Shown here piece after piece: positions 12,589 to 23,387 of a stretch of 64,000 nt of DNA. Positions within the stretch are counted from its first letter, which is position 1. Every line of letters starts with the position of its first letter. The position numbers were made by a program, and so were the translations under genes. The DNA is from Sipunculus nudus (taxonomy: Eukaryota > Annelida > Sipuncula > Golfingiida > Sipunculidae): contig CM049308.1 in NCBI GenBank assembly GCA_026874595.1, positions 15,376,001-15,440,000 of the forward strand, read 5' to 3'. The notes beneath the pieces were generated by a model. The model was given only the letters and a program-made list of their open reading frames with translations, searched no databases and was not told the origin of the DNA.

Positions 12589-14440
12589 TATATGTCGAGG
12601 CCCAGATCGCGATCTGGACGGATCTTAGATCTGTCCAGCCAAAATTGTGATCGCAATTCAGGCCGGCCCAAACTGCGATCGCAATTCAGGCTGGCCAGAT
12701 CTTAGATCTGTCCAGCCGGGATTGCGATCGCAGTTTAGTCCAGCCAGATTGTGATCCTGTCTTTCTTGCTTCAGGGTCGCAATCTTGGCTGGACAGATCT
12801 TAGATCTGTCCAGCCTAGATTACAATCCTAAACTTGACCAGCCCATATTGTGATCCATGCTTTTACTATCACAGGAGTGAAACACTGGATGTTTTACCCA
12901 CTTATTTGGTATTGCATGGTACCATTTCCCCATGATAAATACATTTATTATACAAAAAGGCACTTTTCACTCATTCCTATCACCGGAGTGAAACATGGGA
13001 TTCACCAACTTATTTAGTTTTGCATGGTACCATTTCTTCATATTAAATACAATTATAGGCCTAATACAAATAGGTTCATGCAAAAAATGCTGCTTGTTGA
13101 AAAAGGTAAAAAAAAACAAAATTAGGCAGTTGCTTAAATGCAAAGCCCATGTAAGTCATCATGCAATCCCAAGTAACCTTTTGAAATTTACCTTGAGGCT
13201 ATCATCTAAATATTATACTTTTATCCATCATGTATCTTTTAAAAATTCAATATTTTTTATAAACCTTAATAGTATGTATTATATATATTTGTTACCAGTA
13301 GTTGTTCTACTTGATTCACTGGATTTGGTCTGATTAATTAGTTACCTATTCATGGTGCCTGGAACCCTGTGATCTTTCCATGTGCTTAAATAAACTGACT
13401 GATATGATTCATAACTATAGCAAGCTATATAAAATATAAATTGTTGTGTTCTTTGATTCATGTTTTTATAATACCTTTCACAAAATTTGTCTACTATAAA
13501 CATGAAAAACATAATATGCATAACCATGTAATTTTATGAGTGCATTGGATAATATACAATCAGTGGGTTACATGCAACAAAGTGGCCCAATTTTGTAATT
13601 TACTCTTGAAGGGTTATAGACCATTTCATGATCTTTGATGACAGAAGTCATATTTCAAGCTCAAATAATTGAGATACTGTTTGATACCTTATATACCACC
13701 TTGTTCAATGCAACCCCTTGTAACATGAATAAACAGTATTTCAGATCCACTCTTACTTCTATAGGTCTGGTAATTGCACAGCATTTTTATGCTACTTTTA
13801 TTATGCCCTTATTGAAAATGCTTCAAAAATAAGTTCTTTTCCTTGAGATGTTTGTTATCATCCACCTTGTAAGAAGTAGACTCACAGGGTTAATTTTTAA
13901 AACATAAAATTTTGGCAGAGAAACATGTACAGAGTTCCATATTGTTTATTGCTGCCACTGTAGACTTCCAAAGGGGAAAAGTGTGTTGATGGAGCACACT
14001 TCAAGCACTGGTGTAACCGCCATTTTCAAGGCTGAACAGATTGGTGCCAACCAACTACTATTAACTGCCTAGTGTAGTATAACTGTATTTACTATGGGTA
14101 AATGGAACCATGCAATGCTAAATGAGTTGGTAAAACATTCAATGTTTCACCTCTGTGATAGTAAAAGCATGGATTGCAATATGGGCTGGTCAAGTTTAGG
14201 ATTGCAATCTTGGCTGGACAGATCTTAGATCTGTCCAGCCCAGATTGCGATCCTGAAGCAAGAAAGACAGGATCGCAATCTGGCCGGACTAAACTGCGAT
14301 CGCAATCTGGGCTGGACAGGTCTAAGATCTGGCCAGCCTGGATTGCTATGGCAATTTTAGCCGGCCTGAACTGCGATCGCAATTTGGGCTGGACAGATCT
14401 AAGATCCGTCCAGATCGCAATCTGGGCCTTGACATATATA
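12589..14440. mobile_element. foldback transposon B (non-autonomous), about 1.85 kb
   Basis: Starts TATGTCGAGGCCCAGATC and ends GGGCCTTGACATATATA. The left arm (12591-12957) and right arm (14070-14433) are inverted repeats of about 365 bp made of units such as GATTGCGATCGCAATC and GGACAGATCTTAGATCTGTC. The interior (about 12960-14070) has no transposase; the 112-codon frame at 12995-13333 is hydrophobic low-complexity AT sequence. Its terminal 14 bases match element A exactly, although the arm units differ, so both were probably mobilised by the same missing enzyme. Confidence 0.88.
12868..13055. repeat. tandem duplication of the inner edge of foldback B's left arm
   Basis: The segment containing GGAGTGAAACA and TTGCATGGTACCATTTC occurs at about 12868-12957 and again at about 12963-13055 as a diverged direct copy. 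The right arm carries only one inverted counterpart (about 14080-14165), so the duplication happened on one side only. Confidence 0.75.
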
Positions 14441-15650
14441 TTAGATGGGATAATACTAACACTTGGCACACAGTGAATACCTGCTTGCAGACACGGTTCT
14501 TTTCTGCAGACATGGATTTTTTAAGCTGACAGTATTCTTTAATGATTATTTTGCAGCAAAGAACCTTTGCTATATTTAGAATTCCTCTAGGATGGACACC
14601 CCTTCTTTTTGTGATAGCACAGACACACTATAGCTCCTCAGTGTTGAATAAATACCCAGCTAATAGACATTACTCTTTGCTGGCTGGCCCAGCTCATGTA
14701 GAGCTTCATCACAAATGCCCAGCTGACTCCAGTCTGGACCAGACGAGACTTGCATGATTTTGATCTGATGACACTGCTGACTAGGGGTTTAGGCAGGCTA
14801 AATATTGGTATTATCACAGACTGTCATGATGTGAAGACACATCCCTGGTCAGATATGCAATCTGACTTTAGACAAATGAAGTATGAAAGTCTGGAAGCAG
14901 TGAGACTCTTCCCTCTCAGGACACGTAAGGATTCTTATTGAGGGATAGGACATAGCCCAGGTGGGTTTAAGGAGTTTGAACAGAGTGGAAAGTTCCCTGG
15001 TTCGAACTATGCTGGTGCCTCAATGGAATAATGATGAAACCTCGATAGCACGTCAGAGATTTTCTCAAATGCCTCAATGACAGGTTATATCTTCTGGATT
15101 ATTCCTATCCCCTTTAGAAGACCTTAAAACTTGAAAGCTAGAAGGCTTTACTTTCCTCACGCAGCAAATATACACTACATTCGTTCTAGATCTCTTTTTG
15201 TGTAACTGCTGCTTTGTATAGCAAGATTTTCTGGGTAAGAACACCAGTGTGTGCACAGAGCAAATATGAATCAGATATGCTTCTTTTATCATTGATAATT
15301 TATATAAATAACATCCATAATACTCTGCTTTCCTTTAATTGATAAGGTCATCCAGGCAGATTTGAAATTCTTCTGATAACCAGCCATTAGTGATGGGCCA
15401 ATGATCGATTATAATCGATGATCGGTTAGGATGATATCAACTTGCAGTTCCATTTATATATTATATAATCGGTTGTAAAACTTTGCACATAACTTTGGCT
15501 GTGTGATGAGGAAATGTGTGCTTGTGTATAAATTATGTAAGCAAATTAGAGACAAGTATGTTTGCTTAAAAAATTTAATCCCTCTGGTCAATATGGTCAG
15601 AAAGTTCATACTTCTAACCAACCAGTTATTTCCAATTATCGGTCATAAGA
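14441..15650. other. unique-looking sequence, no gene recognised
   Basis: Modest GC, with ORFs of 60-72 codons that lack known motifs. Near 15388-15420 there is GATGGGCCAATGATCGATTATAATCGATGATCGG (given as one description of overlapping ATCGATTATAATCGAT palindromes), which resembles ends of old hAT-type MITEs, but no partner end is clear. Confidence 0.35.
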
Positions 15651-15654
15651 GGTC

Positions 15655-15800
15655 AATTGATTTTCATTTTTCCCGGGAAGAATAGGAATCATTTCAAATC
15701 AACCCTTGATTCTCATTTTTCCAAGGAAGAATGAGAATTCACATTTTTCCCGGGAAGATTCTGGATCTTCCCAGATTCTCATTCTTCCCTCGACATATAT
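15655..15800. mobile_element. hairpin element, C type, truncated (right part only)
   Basis: Built of TTTTTCCCGGGAAGA and GAAGAATGAGAATTC units and ending CTTCCCTCGACATATAT. The last 68 bases (15733-15800) are nearly identical to 21553-21620 of the complete element downstream. No ATATGTCGAGG left end is present, so the copy is truncated or decayed on the left. Confidence 0.75.
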
Positions 15801-17950
15801 CTGTTGTTGCAGCATACATTAAATTTAAGTTTACCTATCTTAGAAAAAATCCTGAAGTATATGAAATGGTCTTTTTCTTTGAATTCCAGATTGATGGCAC
15901 AGTTATTAAAATGAATTTCTTGGATTTCTTTTGGATCAGATTACATTCATATTTATTTTGTTCAAAGTATGTTTTACAGCTGAAGTGCTTGAATTAACCT
16001 TTTAACAGGTTCAGATTAACCAAAGCAGAATGAAAATGTTGGTTTCTCAGAAGCAGGAAAATCAGTATGAATTGTATTTTAGCTCTAAATTATTATATTT
16101 CCCAATGAGAAATAGATTTCTCATGTCCAGGGATTGAAAAGAATTCTCTTTGTATGAATAAAGGATGTCTTGAAAAGAAGACTTGAAGCCATATTTTGCA
16201 GTGGCTTTGAATTCCTTTTTATCCTTCTGGTAAGAAATAGAAATTTCATTTGTCCCTGGAATGCCTAGACCTTTCTACTAAGCTTTCATGATTAATAAAT
16301 ACCTGATGACACACACATTGAAAACTTATGGAATGGGAAATTGTCCTGCATTAATGATTTTAGTTGATGTAAAAAGTCCAGTAATGTAACCACACAGTTA
16401 ACACAGAAGGGCATTACACACATTTTTAATACATCTGCAGATTGCTTCTCAGTTTTCTGGAGCAGTCTGTTTTGACAAAAAAGATGGGCTGGAGCAGCGA
16501 GCTGGACAGGATGAACCAGCACAGATATAATAATCATCTTGTACAGTACAGGATACAAGCTGACCTGGCTTTACTTCAGATAGAATATCAATATCAGGCC
16601 TAGCAGCATCACAACGTGAAACTCTGACCCCGTGGTGCCAAGAACTGACACTGCTTTAATGCCCTGTTTTACGTCAGTCTTGTCAGATTGAGAAGTAGAC
16701 CGCTCAGGGTATACTTTTTGCTTGGATGGTGGTTCACAGAGGAATATTTACAGCCTTCTATCACCCAAGGCTTTATCAAATATTAATAGCAGGGTATTCT
16801 GCTCAGCCTCGCAGTGGGTCAGGGAATAGGGTGGCAATATACAGATCTAGTACGGTAATGTTGAGAGATAATTACATTGCTGTCCGTAGTGAAATATATG
16901 AGAGATATTTATATCAGTATAAACTATCATGAGCCTGCCTGCCTAATCATGCTGTGTGCCATCTTGTTTTTTATGGTACACACTGGAGAATCACCTTTTG
17001 ACCTTGTCTGCTCAGTTTGTGCCACTAGTTGTCTGAGACAAAACAAGGTCCGAAAATAGATACCAAAAATAATATTGTATAGTTTTTTTTGTGACTGCAT
17101 GTGTTATTATATACTTGGTGAAATACCATGAGATTAAATTTAATGGAAAATAAGGTTAAAAATTAAACAAAAAATTAAATTTAACAAAAGGCTTCAAATA
17201 CTTCAAGTTCAGATGCATATTTGATGATTTGTGATAGAAAACAGTATATATATATATCATGAACAGTTTTTAGTTTTGATTCATAATGTTGGCAGTTGTT
17301 CCTCATTATTGTTGTGTTCTCATGAAAATTGCTCATTTATTACAAAGACCTAATGCCCAAGATACTCAGCGCATCAGAGACTATCATTAATAAGACATGT
17401 TCTGTACTGCCGCTGTAGGACTGTATTGGAAAACAGCCTTGATTGTGTCAGTAATATTTCCAGACAACTAGCTAGGGCTAAAACAGACAGCATATTTTAG
17501 ACACTCAATATGTGTTACAATATGTGTTACTGATGATGCTGTCAACAGAATACTTCAAAAGCAGAAAATTGGCAAGTGGTATTTTATGTTTTTCTGTTCT
17601 TACCCATACTAGTTGTGCATTTTGCCTGAAAAATTATCACAATATATGGCTGAATTTTGTTGATATTCCGTAAAAATCATGATATATAAATATTGCCTCA
17701 ATAAATATTTATTTGATTCCTTTGTGTCAGTTCAAAATGGATTACAATTTCCTATCAAAAATATGAAACATAAGACCTGCTTATAACATGGGACACCATA
17801 AACCTCATTCAGGTACTTAATTCATCTATGCCAGCACTGTTAGGAAAAGTATGCCAAGTATGAATAGTGTGGGCTGGTTTTAAGACCAAGTTCACTTTGA
17901 ATAACACATTATTTAAGCTAGTGTCCATAAATTACTGAAACAAACATACA
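15801..17950. other. no gene recognised
   Basis: Mixed AT-rich and moderate-GC sequence. The 16560-16930 part is less AT-rich and looks unique. Frames up to 88 codons on both strands lack domain motifs and overlap stop-rich alternatives. No splice-bounded frame matching a known family was found. Confidence 0.35.
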
Positions 17951-17954
17951 GCAC

Positions 17955-18350
17955 TACAACAATCAGACTCGTGGACTAAGAGCTTGGAAATAGTGAGTTC
18001 AAATCTCAGCTGCAAATGGGTTAGATTTTTCAGGACTGACTCCCACCCAGCGTAAGTGCTCATCAAGCTTAATGGGAGGGCTCTGCCCCACAGCTTTGTC
18101 TCAACCACAAACAGTTGTATCTTTTAGGGGTCCCTTGGTGTTATGTCTTGTGACCTGCCTGTGGGTTGAGATTAAAACACAAGGCCCCAGTTTGGTACAC
18201 CCAGCCTGGTTGATGCCAGGATGATAATGTGCTACCGCTCTGTCACATAGACTGGGACAAGAATGTAATTCTGCAGATGTACAAACTTAGTCAAGCTGGC
18301 TGTTAAAATGGAGGCAGTTACCTCCACCCAAAGAATATTTAAAGGGGCCT
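17955..18350 (+). mobile_element. tRNA-derived SINE, diverged copy
   Basis: The tRNA-like head has a box-B-like GAGTTCAAATCTC at about 17993. It is followed by a body shared with the copy at 19140-19535: CCCACCCAG, AAGCTTAATG, a GTTATG-containing centre, TTCTGCAGATGTACA and GGAGGCAGTTACCTCC. Order and spacing agree over nearly 400 bp. Box A is decayed. Not a functional tRNA gene. Confidence 0.7.
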
Positions 18351-19139
18351 AAGCAGCTATAAAGCATGTTCAATTAAAGCAAAAATTTGCGTCTTCTCTT
18401 AGAAATAGATTGGTACCTGCCATAATATTGTCCTGAAACCATGGCTTACTTCTATACACAAGTTTTAAAAACAGTGGGCCGTGCACCAATATAAAAACAC
18501 CACATGGGACTTCATGTATTGCCACAACTCCTGTCAACCAGGAGATGCCCTGACTGACTTGGCCCAACAAAATGTATTAGTACCATATTTGTTATGATAC
18601 CAGATATGACTAGCTGGGAAAACACATTACCTTTTACTGATAAGGCTACTTTTGGTTATGACCACAGTTGTTACGGAAACTGCACTGCAGTGATCATAAA
18701 TCCATTCTCTAACATTGACTTTGCTGTATACAGCCAGTTATCTTAACATTAGGCTACAAGTGAGGAATTAACACAAAGAATACATGTGAATGTACAATTA
18801 TATGTTTTAATCCCATCTCCATGACCACCAACAAAGTTTCATGTAGACTGTGAAGGCAAAGGTGTCAGTCAAGACATGCTCGTCAGCTGGCAGAAATTCT
18901 ACACACATGCAGGAAAGTTCACCAGTGAGCTGAGTTAAAATGAAATTTTTTTCATATATTGTAGGATCCATTAATAAGTAAAGTTCTGTTTATTCAAAGT
19001 GACATGAGTTTACTGAGGGTCAGGTGTTATAAAAATTGAGGAAATATTGTTCTTCATGGTGATTTTACTGGCAGTTTTAAACATAGCTTGCGCTGCCACT
19101 GAAAAATCCTTGGTAAACTCTCTACAGTTGGAGGAAAAA
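18351..19139. other. no feature recognised
   Basis: Sequence between the two SINE copies. No coding frame above 66 codons and no recognisable repeat. Confidence 0.35.
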
Positions 19140-19535
19140 CCGGCTTCTATGGCTCAGGGGTAGAGCATAGTACTCAAAGCTGGGAGATGGTGACTTTGAA
19201 TTTCAGCTGAGGCAGTGAGATGTTTCACGGTGGGCCCCCACCCAGGCTGAGCGCTCTGCAAGCTTAATGTTAAGGCCAGGTGCCCAACAGCAGTGTTTGA
19301 TTCATTCGAGTACCCCCTTTTAGGGATTCCTCCATGGTATTATGATTACGCACCCAGGGCCCTCAGTTGCAGTAGTCACCTTACCTGGTTATCACCAGGA
19401 TATAAAATAAGAGGATTTGTGTTATACTGCCTTGTCATGTAGTCTGAAACCAGAATGGAGTTCTGCAGATGTACATATACCTAGAGTGAAGCTAGCATTA
19501 TAAAATGGATGCAGTTACCTCCTACAACTAAAAAT
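19140..19535 (+). mobile_element. tRNA-derived SINE, better preserved copy
   Basis: The head contains a good RNA polymerase III box A, TGGCTCAGGGGTAGAGC, at 19150. A box-B-like GACTTTGAATTTC lies about 40 bases later (19192-19204), the usual tRNA spacing. The body matches the SINE at 17955-18350 through GCAAGCTTAATG and GTTCTGCAGATGTACA to GCAGTTACCTCCT. The class follows from this layout; the family name cannot be given. Confidence 0.75.
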
Positions 19536-20004
19536 TAAAAAGAAAAAGTTGGAGGAGAAAAGCTCCCACTGATGTTATGTATGAAGTTTAAATTTTTGGG
19601 TTAGAGGGGCAAAACTGACGCTGTTGTCATGCATGCATGTTTATGGTGGCCTATGGACCAAACAGGAAATAACACTGGATGCTTTTTTACACAAGTTTAC
19701 AAGCATACTTAATTTTGAATGGCTAGAATTATAGGCCTGTTCAGTAACTAGATAATATCAGCATAAAGTATGAGAGCACATGTACTCATGACTAATTTCC
19801 CGACCCGAGTAATGTGTTAGAATTATCAGTTACAGCATTGATTTACCACTTGGAATATGCATAATTTGTACTGCATTGTGGGTCCCTAATAAAATCAATT
19901 TAGGGATTCAGTGTACCAAAGATCAGTTCAGAGTTGATAGTTCTACTTAAATGCATTATGAATCAATGTACTTTCAAGGAAAGGATTTAAATTGAATAGG
20001 AGAG

Positions 20005-21178
20005 AAGGAACCTTTTTCGCATCTTACATGAGAATTCTTATTCCTTTTTTATTAGAGATTTGATATACTTCTGAGACAACTGAGAATTCTGATCTTTCAA
20101 TTGCACTTGAGACTTCTTCTCATACTTAACACAAATCAGAATTTTTTATGCGGAGATAATTCACAAAACTGATGCATATGTAGTCAGTTGACAAATTTAC
20201 TTCTAAAAAAGAGACAAATAAGAATTTTACTTCTCCTTAGACAAATGAAAATTCTTATTCTTTCTAACTGGACAAGGATTCTAGTACTATCACAGTTTCA
20301 GTCTGTCTGGGAAAAAAGGAGAATTCTCTATCCTAGAACAACTGATTAGTCCATTTCTCCTGTGACAAATTTAAGTTCTTATTCTCCCCTGAACTATTAT
20401 GAAATCTCTTATTATTCTTCCTAAAAATTTTTATTTTTATTTTTCTTCATTTATATAAGAATTTTTTTGTATTCAGATGAATGAAAATTCTTCCTCCTTG
20501 TATACTTAAGAATTCGTATTCTCTCGCAAATATGAATTTTCATTCATTTTTTAACCTATTAGAAAATTCATCCTTATAATGATATTTACACTCTTACTTT
20601 AACAGGTGTAAATTTTTATTCTTTCTAGAACAAAGGAGTTTCCTTCTTCATAAAACAAAGGAAAATTGTCATTCATTTTAGAGCATTTTCATTCATCATA
20701 GAGTTGAGCAGAATTTTCATTCTGCCCAGAATAAGGTTAAAACAATAAGGTTTTTCTAGAACATTGGATTTTCATTCTAATTTCATTCATCATTTTTAAT
20801 TCTTCAAAGAACAAAGGGAATTTTTATTCTTCCTGGAACAAAGAATTTTCATTCTTTCTAAAAACAAATTAGAAGTTCACTCATCATGGAACAAAGGCAA
20901 TTTTAATTCTTCCCAAGACAGAATGTGAAAGTTTTATTCTTCCCAGATCATGAGTATTTTTGTTTCAACAAAACAAAGGAGAATTTCATTCTTCCAAGTT
21001 CCAGGAACATTTAGGAATTTTAAATCTTCAAAAACTTAATGAACATTTTAAATATTAGAGGTACAATTGAGAGCTTTCTCCTTTCTTGAAAGAAGAATTT
21101 TCAATCTTTTGAAGATTTTGCCTATTCTCATTCTTCCTGTTTCCTTATTAAACATTAAGATTTCATTCTTTTTTCACT
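20005..21178 (+). repeat. degenerate GAATTTTCATTCTTCC-type array next to a SNAP-25 exon
   Basis: About 1.17 kb of imperfect units near 25-30 bp long. They alternate GAGAATTCTTATTCT or GAATTTTCATTCTTCC with AGAACAAAGG-like spacers. Divergence between units is high, so the array is old or never homogenised. It stops about 25 bases before the splice acceptor of the SNAP-25 exon, so the pre-mRNA would carry dozens of UUCUU/UUCAUU motifs just upstream of the branch point. The unit vocabulary (TTCATTCTTCC, GAGAATTC) resembles the C-type hairpin elements at 15.7 and 21.5 kb. Confidence 0.75.
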
Positions 21179-21206
21179 GACCTTGTGTTCTCGTTGTACT
21201 TTGTAG
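21174..21206 (+). promoter_or_regulatory. branch point and 3' splice acceptor of the SNAP-25 exon
   Basis: CACTGAC (a good match to the branch consensus) is followed by a T-rich tract (CTTGTGTTCTCGTTGTACTT) and TTTGTAG, with the AG at 21205-21206. This places the exon start at 21207. An acceptor here means an upstream, probably non-coding exon exists, either outside the window or unrecognised within it. Confidence 0.75.
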
Positions 21207-21303
21207 GAGCCATCAGACAAGAGCGCCACCTGTTGATCATCTGTTAAACTACTTGACACTTCTGGTTGGTCCTTTGTCGCAGCTCCACCCCAAACAGGCC
21301 AAG
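21207..21303 (+). other. 5' untranslated part of the SNAP-25 first coding exon
   Basis: Ninety-seven bases between the acceptor and the ATG. The frame of the ATG stays open back to the acceptor with no in-frame stop, so an upstream exon could in principle extend the protein. SNAP-25 proteins normally have a short N-terminus before their first SNARE helix, so the ATG at 21304 is preferred. Confidence 0.6.
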
Positions 21304-21420
21304 ATGTCGGCGCCAGCTTCAGCTGCAGCAAACGACAAAGCAGGAGGCGATCTCCCTGATAATGAGATGAGGACAGAACTCCAGGAGATTCAGATGCAGA
21401 TGAATGCTACCACAGATGAG
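21304..21420 (+). CDS. SNAP25: SNAP-25-like Qbc-SNARE, first coding exon (39 codons)
   Basis: SNAP-25 supplies two SNARE helices to the complex with syntaxin and synaptobrevin that drives synaptic vesicle and secretory granule fusion at the plasma membrane. This exon encodes only the N-terminal lead-in. Residues 22-39, MRTELQEIQMQMNATTDE, align without gaps to the vertebrate MRNELEEMQRRADQLADE (MR, EL, E, Q, DE conserved). The vertebrate and insect proteins continue from this point with SLESTRRM. The exon ends after GAG in phase 0 at a consensus GTGAGC donor (21421), the expected boundary. The ATG context AAGATGT has A at -3. A longer in-frame reading from a TTG at 21253 exists but is not needed. 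The next exon is not in the window, so the following intron exceeds 42.5 kb. Family identification is from remembered sequences; no search was run. Confidence 0.87.
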
Positions 21421-21426
21421 GTGAGC
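21421..21426 (+). promoter_or_regulatory. 5' splice donor after SNAP-25 exon
   Basis: GAG|GTGAGC is a near-consensus donor in phase 0 relative to the coding frame. A hairpin element begins 67 bases downstream (21488). Confidence 0.8.
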
Positions 21427-21487
21427 ATCCTATCATCAATTAAGGGATGCTGCATCTCTCCCTTGACTACCTGTAATGTATTGTTGT

Positions 21488-21622
21488 GATATATATGTCG
21501 AGGGAAGAATGAGAAACTGTGAATTTCCATTTTCCCCGAGAAGAGGAAAAATGGGAATTCACGTTCTTCCCGGGAAGATTCTGGATCTTCCCAGATTCTC
21601 ATTCTTCCCTCGACATATATAA
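21488..21622. mobile_element. hairpin element, C type, complete (about 135 bp)
   Basis: Runs from ATATATGTCGAGGGAAGA to TCTTCCCTCGACATATAT with symmetric ends. The interior has GAAGAATGAGAA, CCGAGAAGAGGAA, TTCCCGGGAAGATTC and GGATCTTCCC, so the whole element can fold on itself. It lies in the intron directly after the SNAP-25 exon. Its right half is nearly identical to 15733-15800, implying fairly recent activity. Confidence 0.85.
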
Positions 21623-22149
21623 AATATGGAAAATACCCTCATAACAGGGAAATATTTACTAATGGTAGGAAGCGGTCATAAAATCATATTCCATAATTGA
21701 AAGATAGAAAATGACCAATAATTAATTATAAACTGATTATTATATGTACAGTTTATATTACTGAGAAATATGCAGTATAGACTGATACCTGATATATTGA
21801 CAGAGTAAATTGAGTCTTAACTTGTATATCACACTTAAAGGTCAAGGTAATGGCCGGGTTGTTGATAGTTATTTTTTGCACAAAGTACAGTTTTAATTCT
21901 GTTCTCCACTGTATGTTCGATTGATTGATTTTATTCTGGCAATCAGTTACATGCATATACAATAAAACATGATTCCTGACATACACCAAGGGTAGCACTA
22001 AAAAGTTTTTAATCTTATTTCTATAGTGGTCCTGGTGATCAAGATACAGCAGGCAAAGTCTATGTACCATTAAAAAATAGGAATTACAGAATATATATAT
22101 AAATATGTTTTTCTTAGTTAAAGTTACCAAAATACATAGAATTACAGGA
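21623..22149. other. AT-rich intronic sequence
   Basis: No repeat or gene recognised. A 125-codon frame on the minus strand (21753-22130) has no recognisable motif, and its composition fits chance in AT-rich DNA. Confidence 0.35.
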
Positions 22150-22765
22150 TAGTAGTTTTATTAAAAATGGCAAATATTTTGTTGACACAATCCAGATAAA
22201 ATTGGCAGATTATTAACATAATATATGACTAGAAATCATTTGTTTTATCACAGATTGATCTCAGAATACATTTACAGAACATATGATCACAGCTAAAATT
22301 GGCAGATTATTTATATAATATATTACTAGAAATCATTATATCATAGATTGATCACAGATTTTGCTAGAAGTATATTCAGCAGGGTATATGGCTAGAAATT
22401 GTGTAATCACAGATAAAATTGGCAGATAATTAACATAATATATGACTTGAAATCATTATATCAGAGACTGATCTCAGAATACATTTACAAAACATGTGAC
22501 TAAAAAGGGGAAAAAATTATTTGTTATCACAGATTTAGCTAGAAATACATTCAACAGGGTATATGACTAAAAATTGTGTAATCACAGATGATGCTTACAG
22601 TTCATTTTCCACAATACTAGTAAATGACAAAACTTTGTGTATTCACAGACAGAGGTGACAGTACATTAAAACCAATATATGACTAGAAGTTATGTGATCA
22701 CATCCGTATAGGTGACAATCTATATACAATTTAACATACTTTACGACTAGAAATGGTCTTATCAC
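22150..22765. repeat. degenerate tandem repeat (ATCACAGAT / GACTAGAAAT units)
   Basis: Blocks with AAAATTGGCAGATTATT, ATAATATATGACTAGAAAT and ATCACAGATTGATC recur several times (near 22200, 22295, 22415) with spacings of roughly 100-130 bp. They become less regular toward 22750. Confidence 0.7.
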
Positions 22766-22861
22766 AGTTATTTTAAAAAACACAATAGGTAATGAGTGCA
22801 TTATTTAAAGAGATTCCATACATCTGTAAAATCATAAAAAATAAGAACTCTATATCCTGTA

Positions 22862-23110
22862 TTTAATAATTTATGTAATCATTCTCTTCATGTTTCTGTG
22901 GACTTTCTGTGTTTTACCAACTTTCTGAAATTACTGTACGAAATTACTGTACGAGTTACTAGTCTGAATATTCATTGGTAAATTATTCCATAATTTCATC
23001 CCAGTCCACAGGAATGTTCTAGTACCAACTTTTCCATCTTTCTAATATCCCTAACAGGATAAGAATATTTTCATTCTGGATAATATGACATCTTTCCAAC
23101 CCCATACATA
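22862..23110 (-). pseudogene. LINE reverse-transcriptase C-terminus relic (minus strand)
   Basis: Read on the minus strand, the sequence gives KVGTRTFLWTGMKLWNNLP followed by MNIQTSNSYSNF, then a stop and a lysine-rich tail ending in a stop at 22873. The G-x-R-x-F...WNxLP pattern followed by a basic tail is typical of the C-terminal end of non-LTR retrotransposon ORF2 proteins (CR1/L2/Jockey type). A 13-base direct duplication (ACAGTAATTTCGT) introduces the internal stop, and another in-frame stop lies just upstream. It is a dead fragment; the clade is not resolvable. Confidence 0.55.
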
Positions 23111-23387
23111 ATCGTCTATGATCATTGATACAAAAAAATGCAACTAACTTGATCAGTTATGAAACAAAACAACCAATCATCAATATAATTGATAAATTGG
23201 CACACCTCTAGTTATCTCCTGAACACATATCAAACAATTTTTCTTCCCAGAACCTGAATTGAGAAGGGCTTTGAGATTTGCTCTGAATGATGAATTTTCA
23301 GATTCTTCAACTATATTAGATAAAGCAAATATGTGTAGTCTTGAGGTAACTCATGTACATGGAATTGCAGCATAAGTATATTATAAA

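Noticed and set aside
12995-13333. 112-codon ORF in the interior of foldback B as a possible transposition protein
   Set aside because: Low-complexity, phenylalanine/leucine-rich AT translation with no transposase motif, and much too short.
15388-15480. ATCGATTATAATCGAT palindromes as a defined MITE
   Set aside because: Resembles known hAT-type ends, but no partner terminus or target duplication could be found.
19140-19215. tRNA gene
   Set aside because: Same reasoning: shared 3' body with the 18-kb copy shows a SINE.
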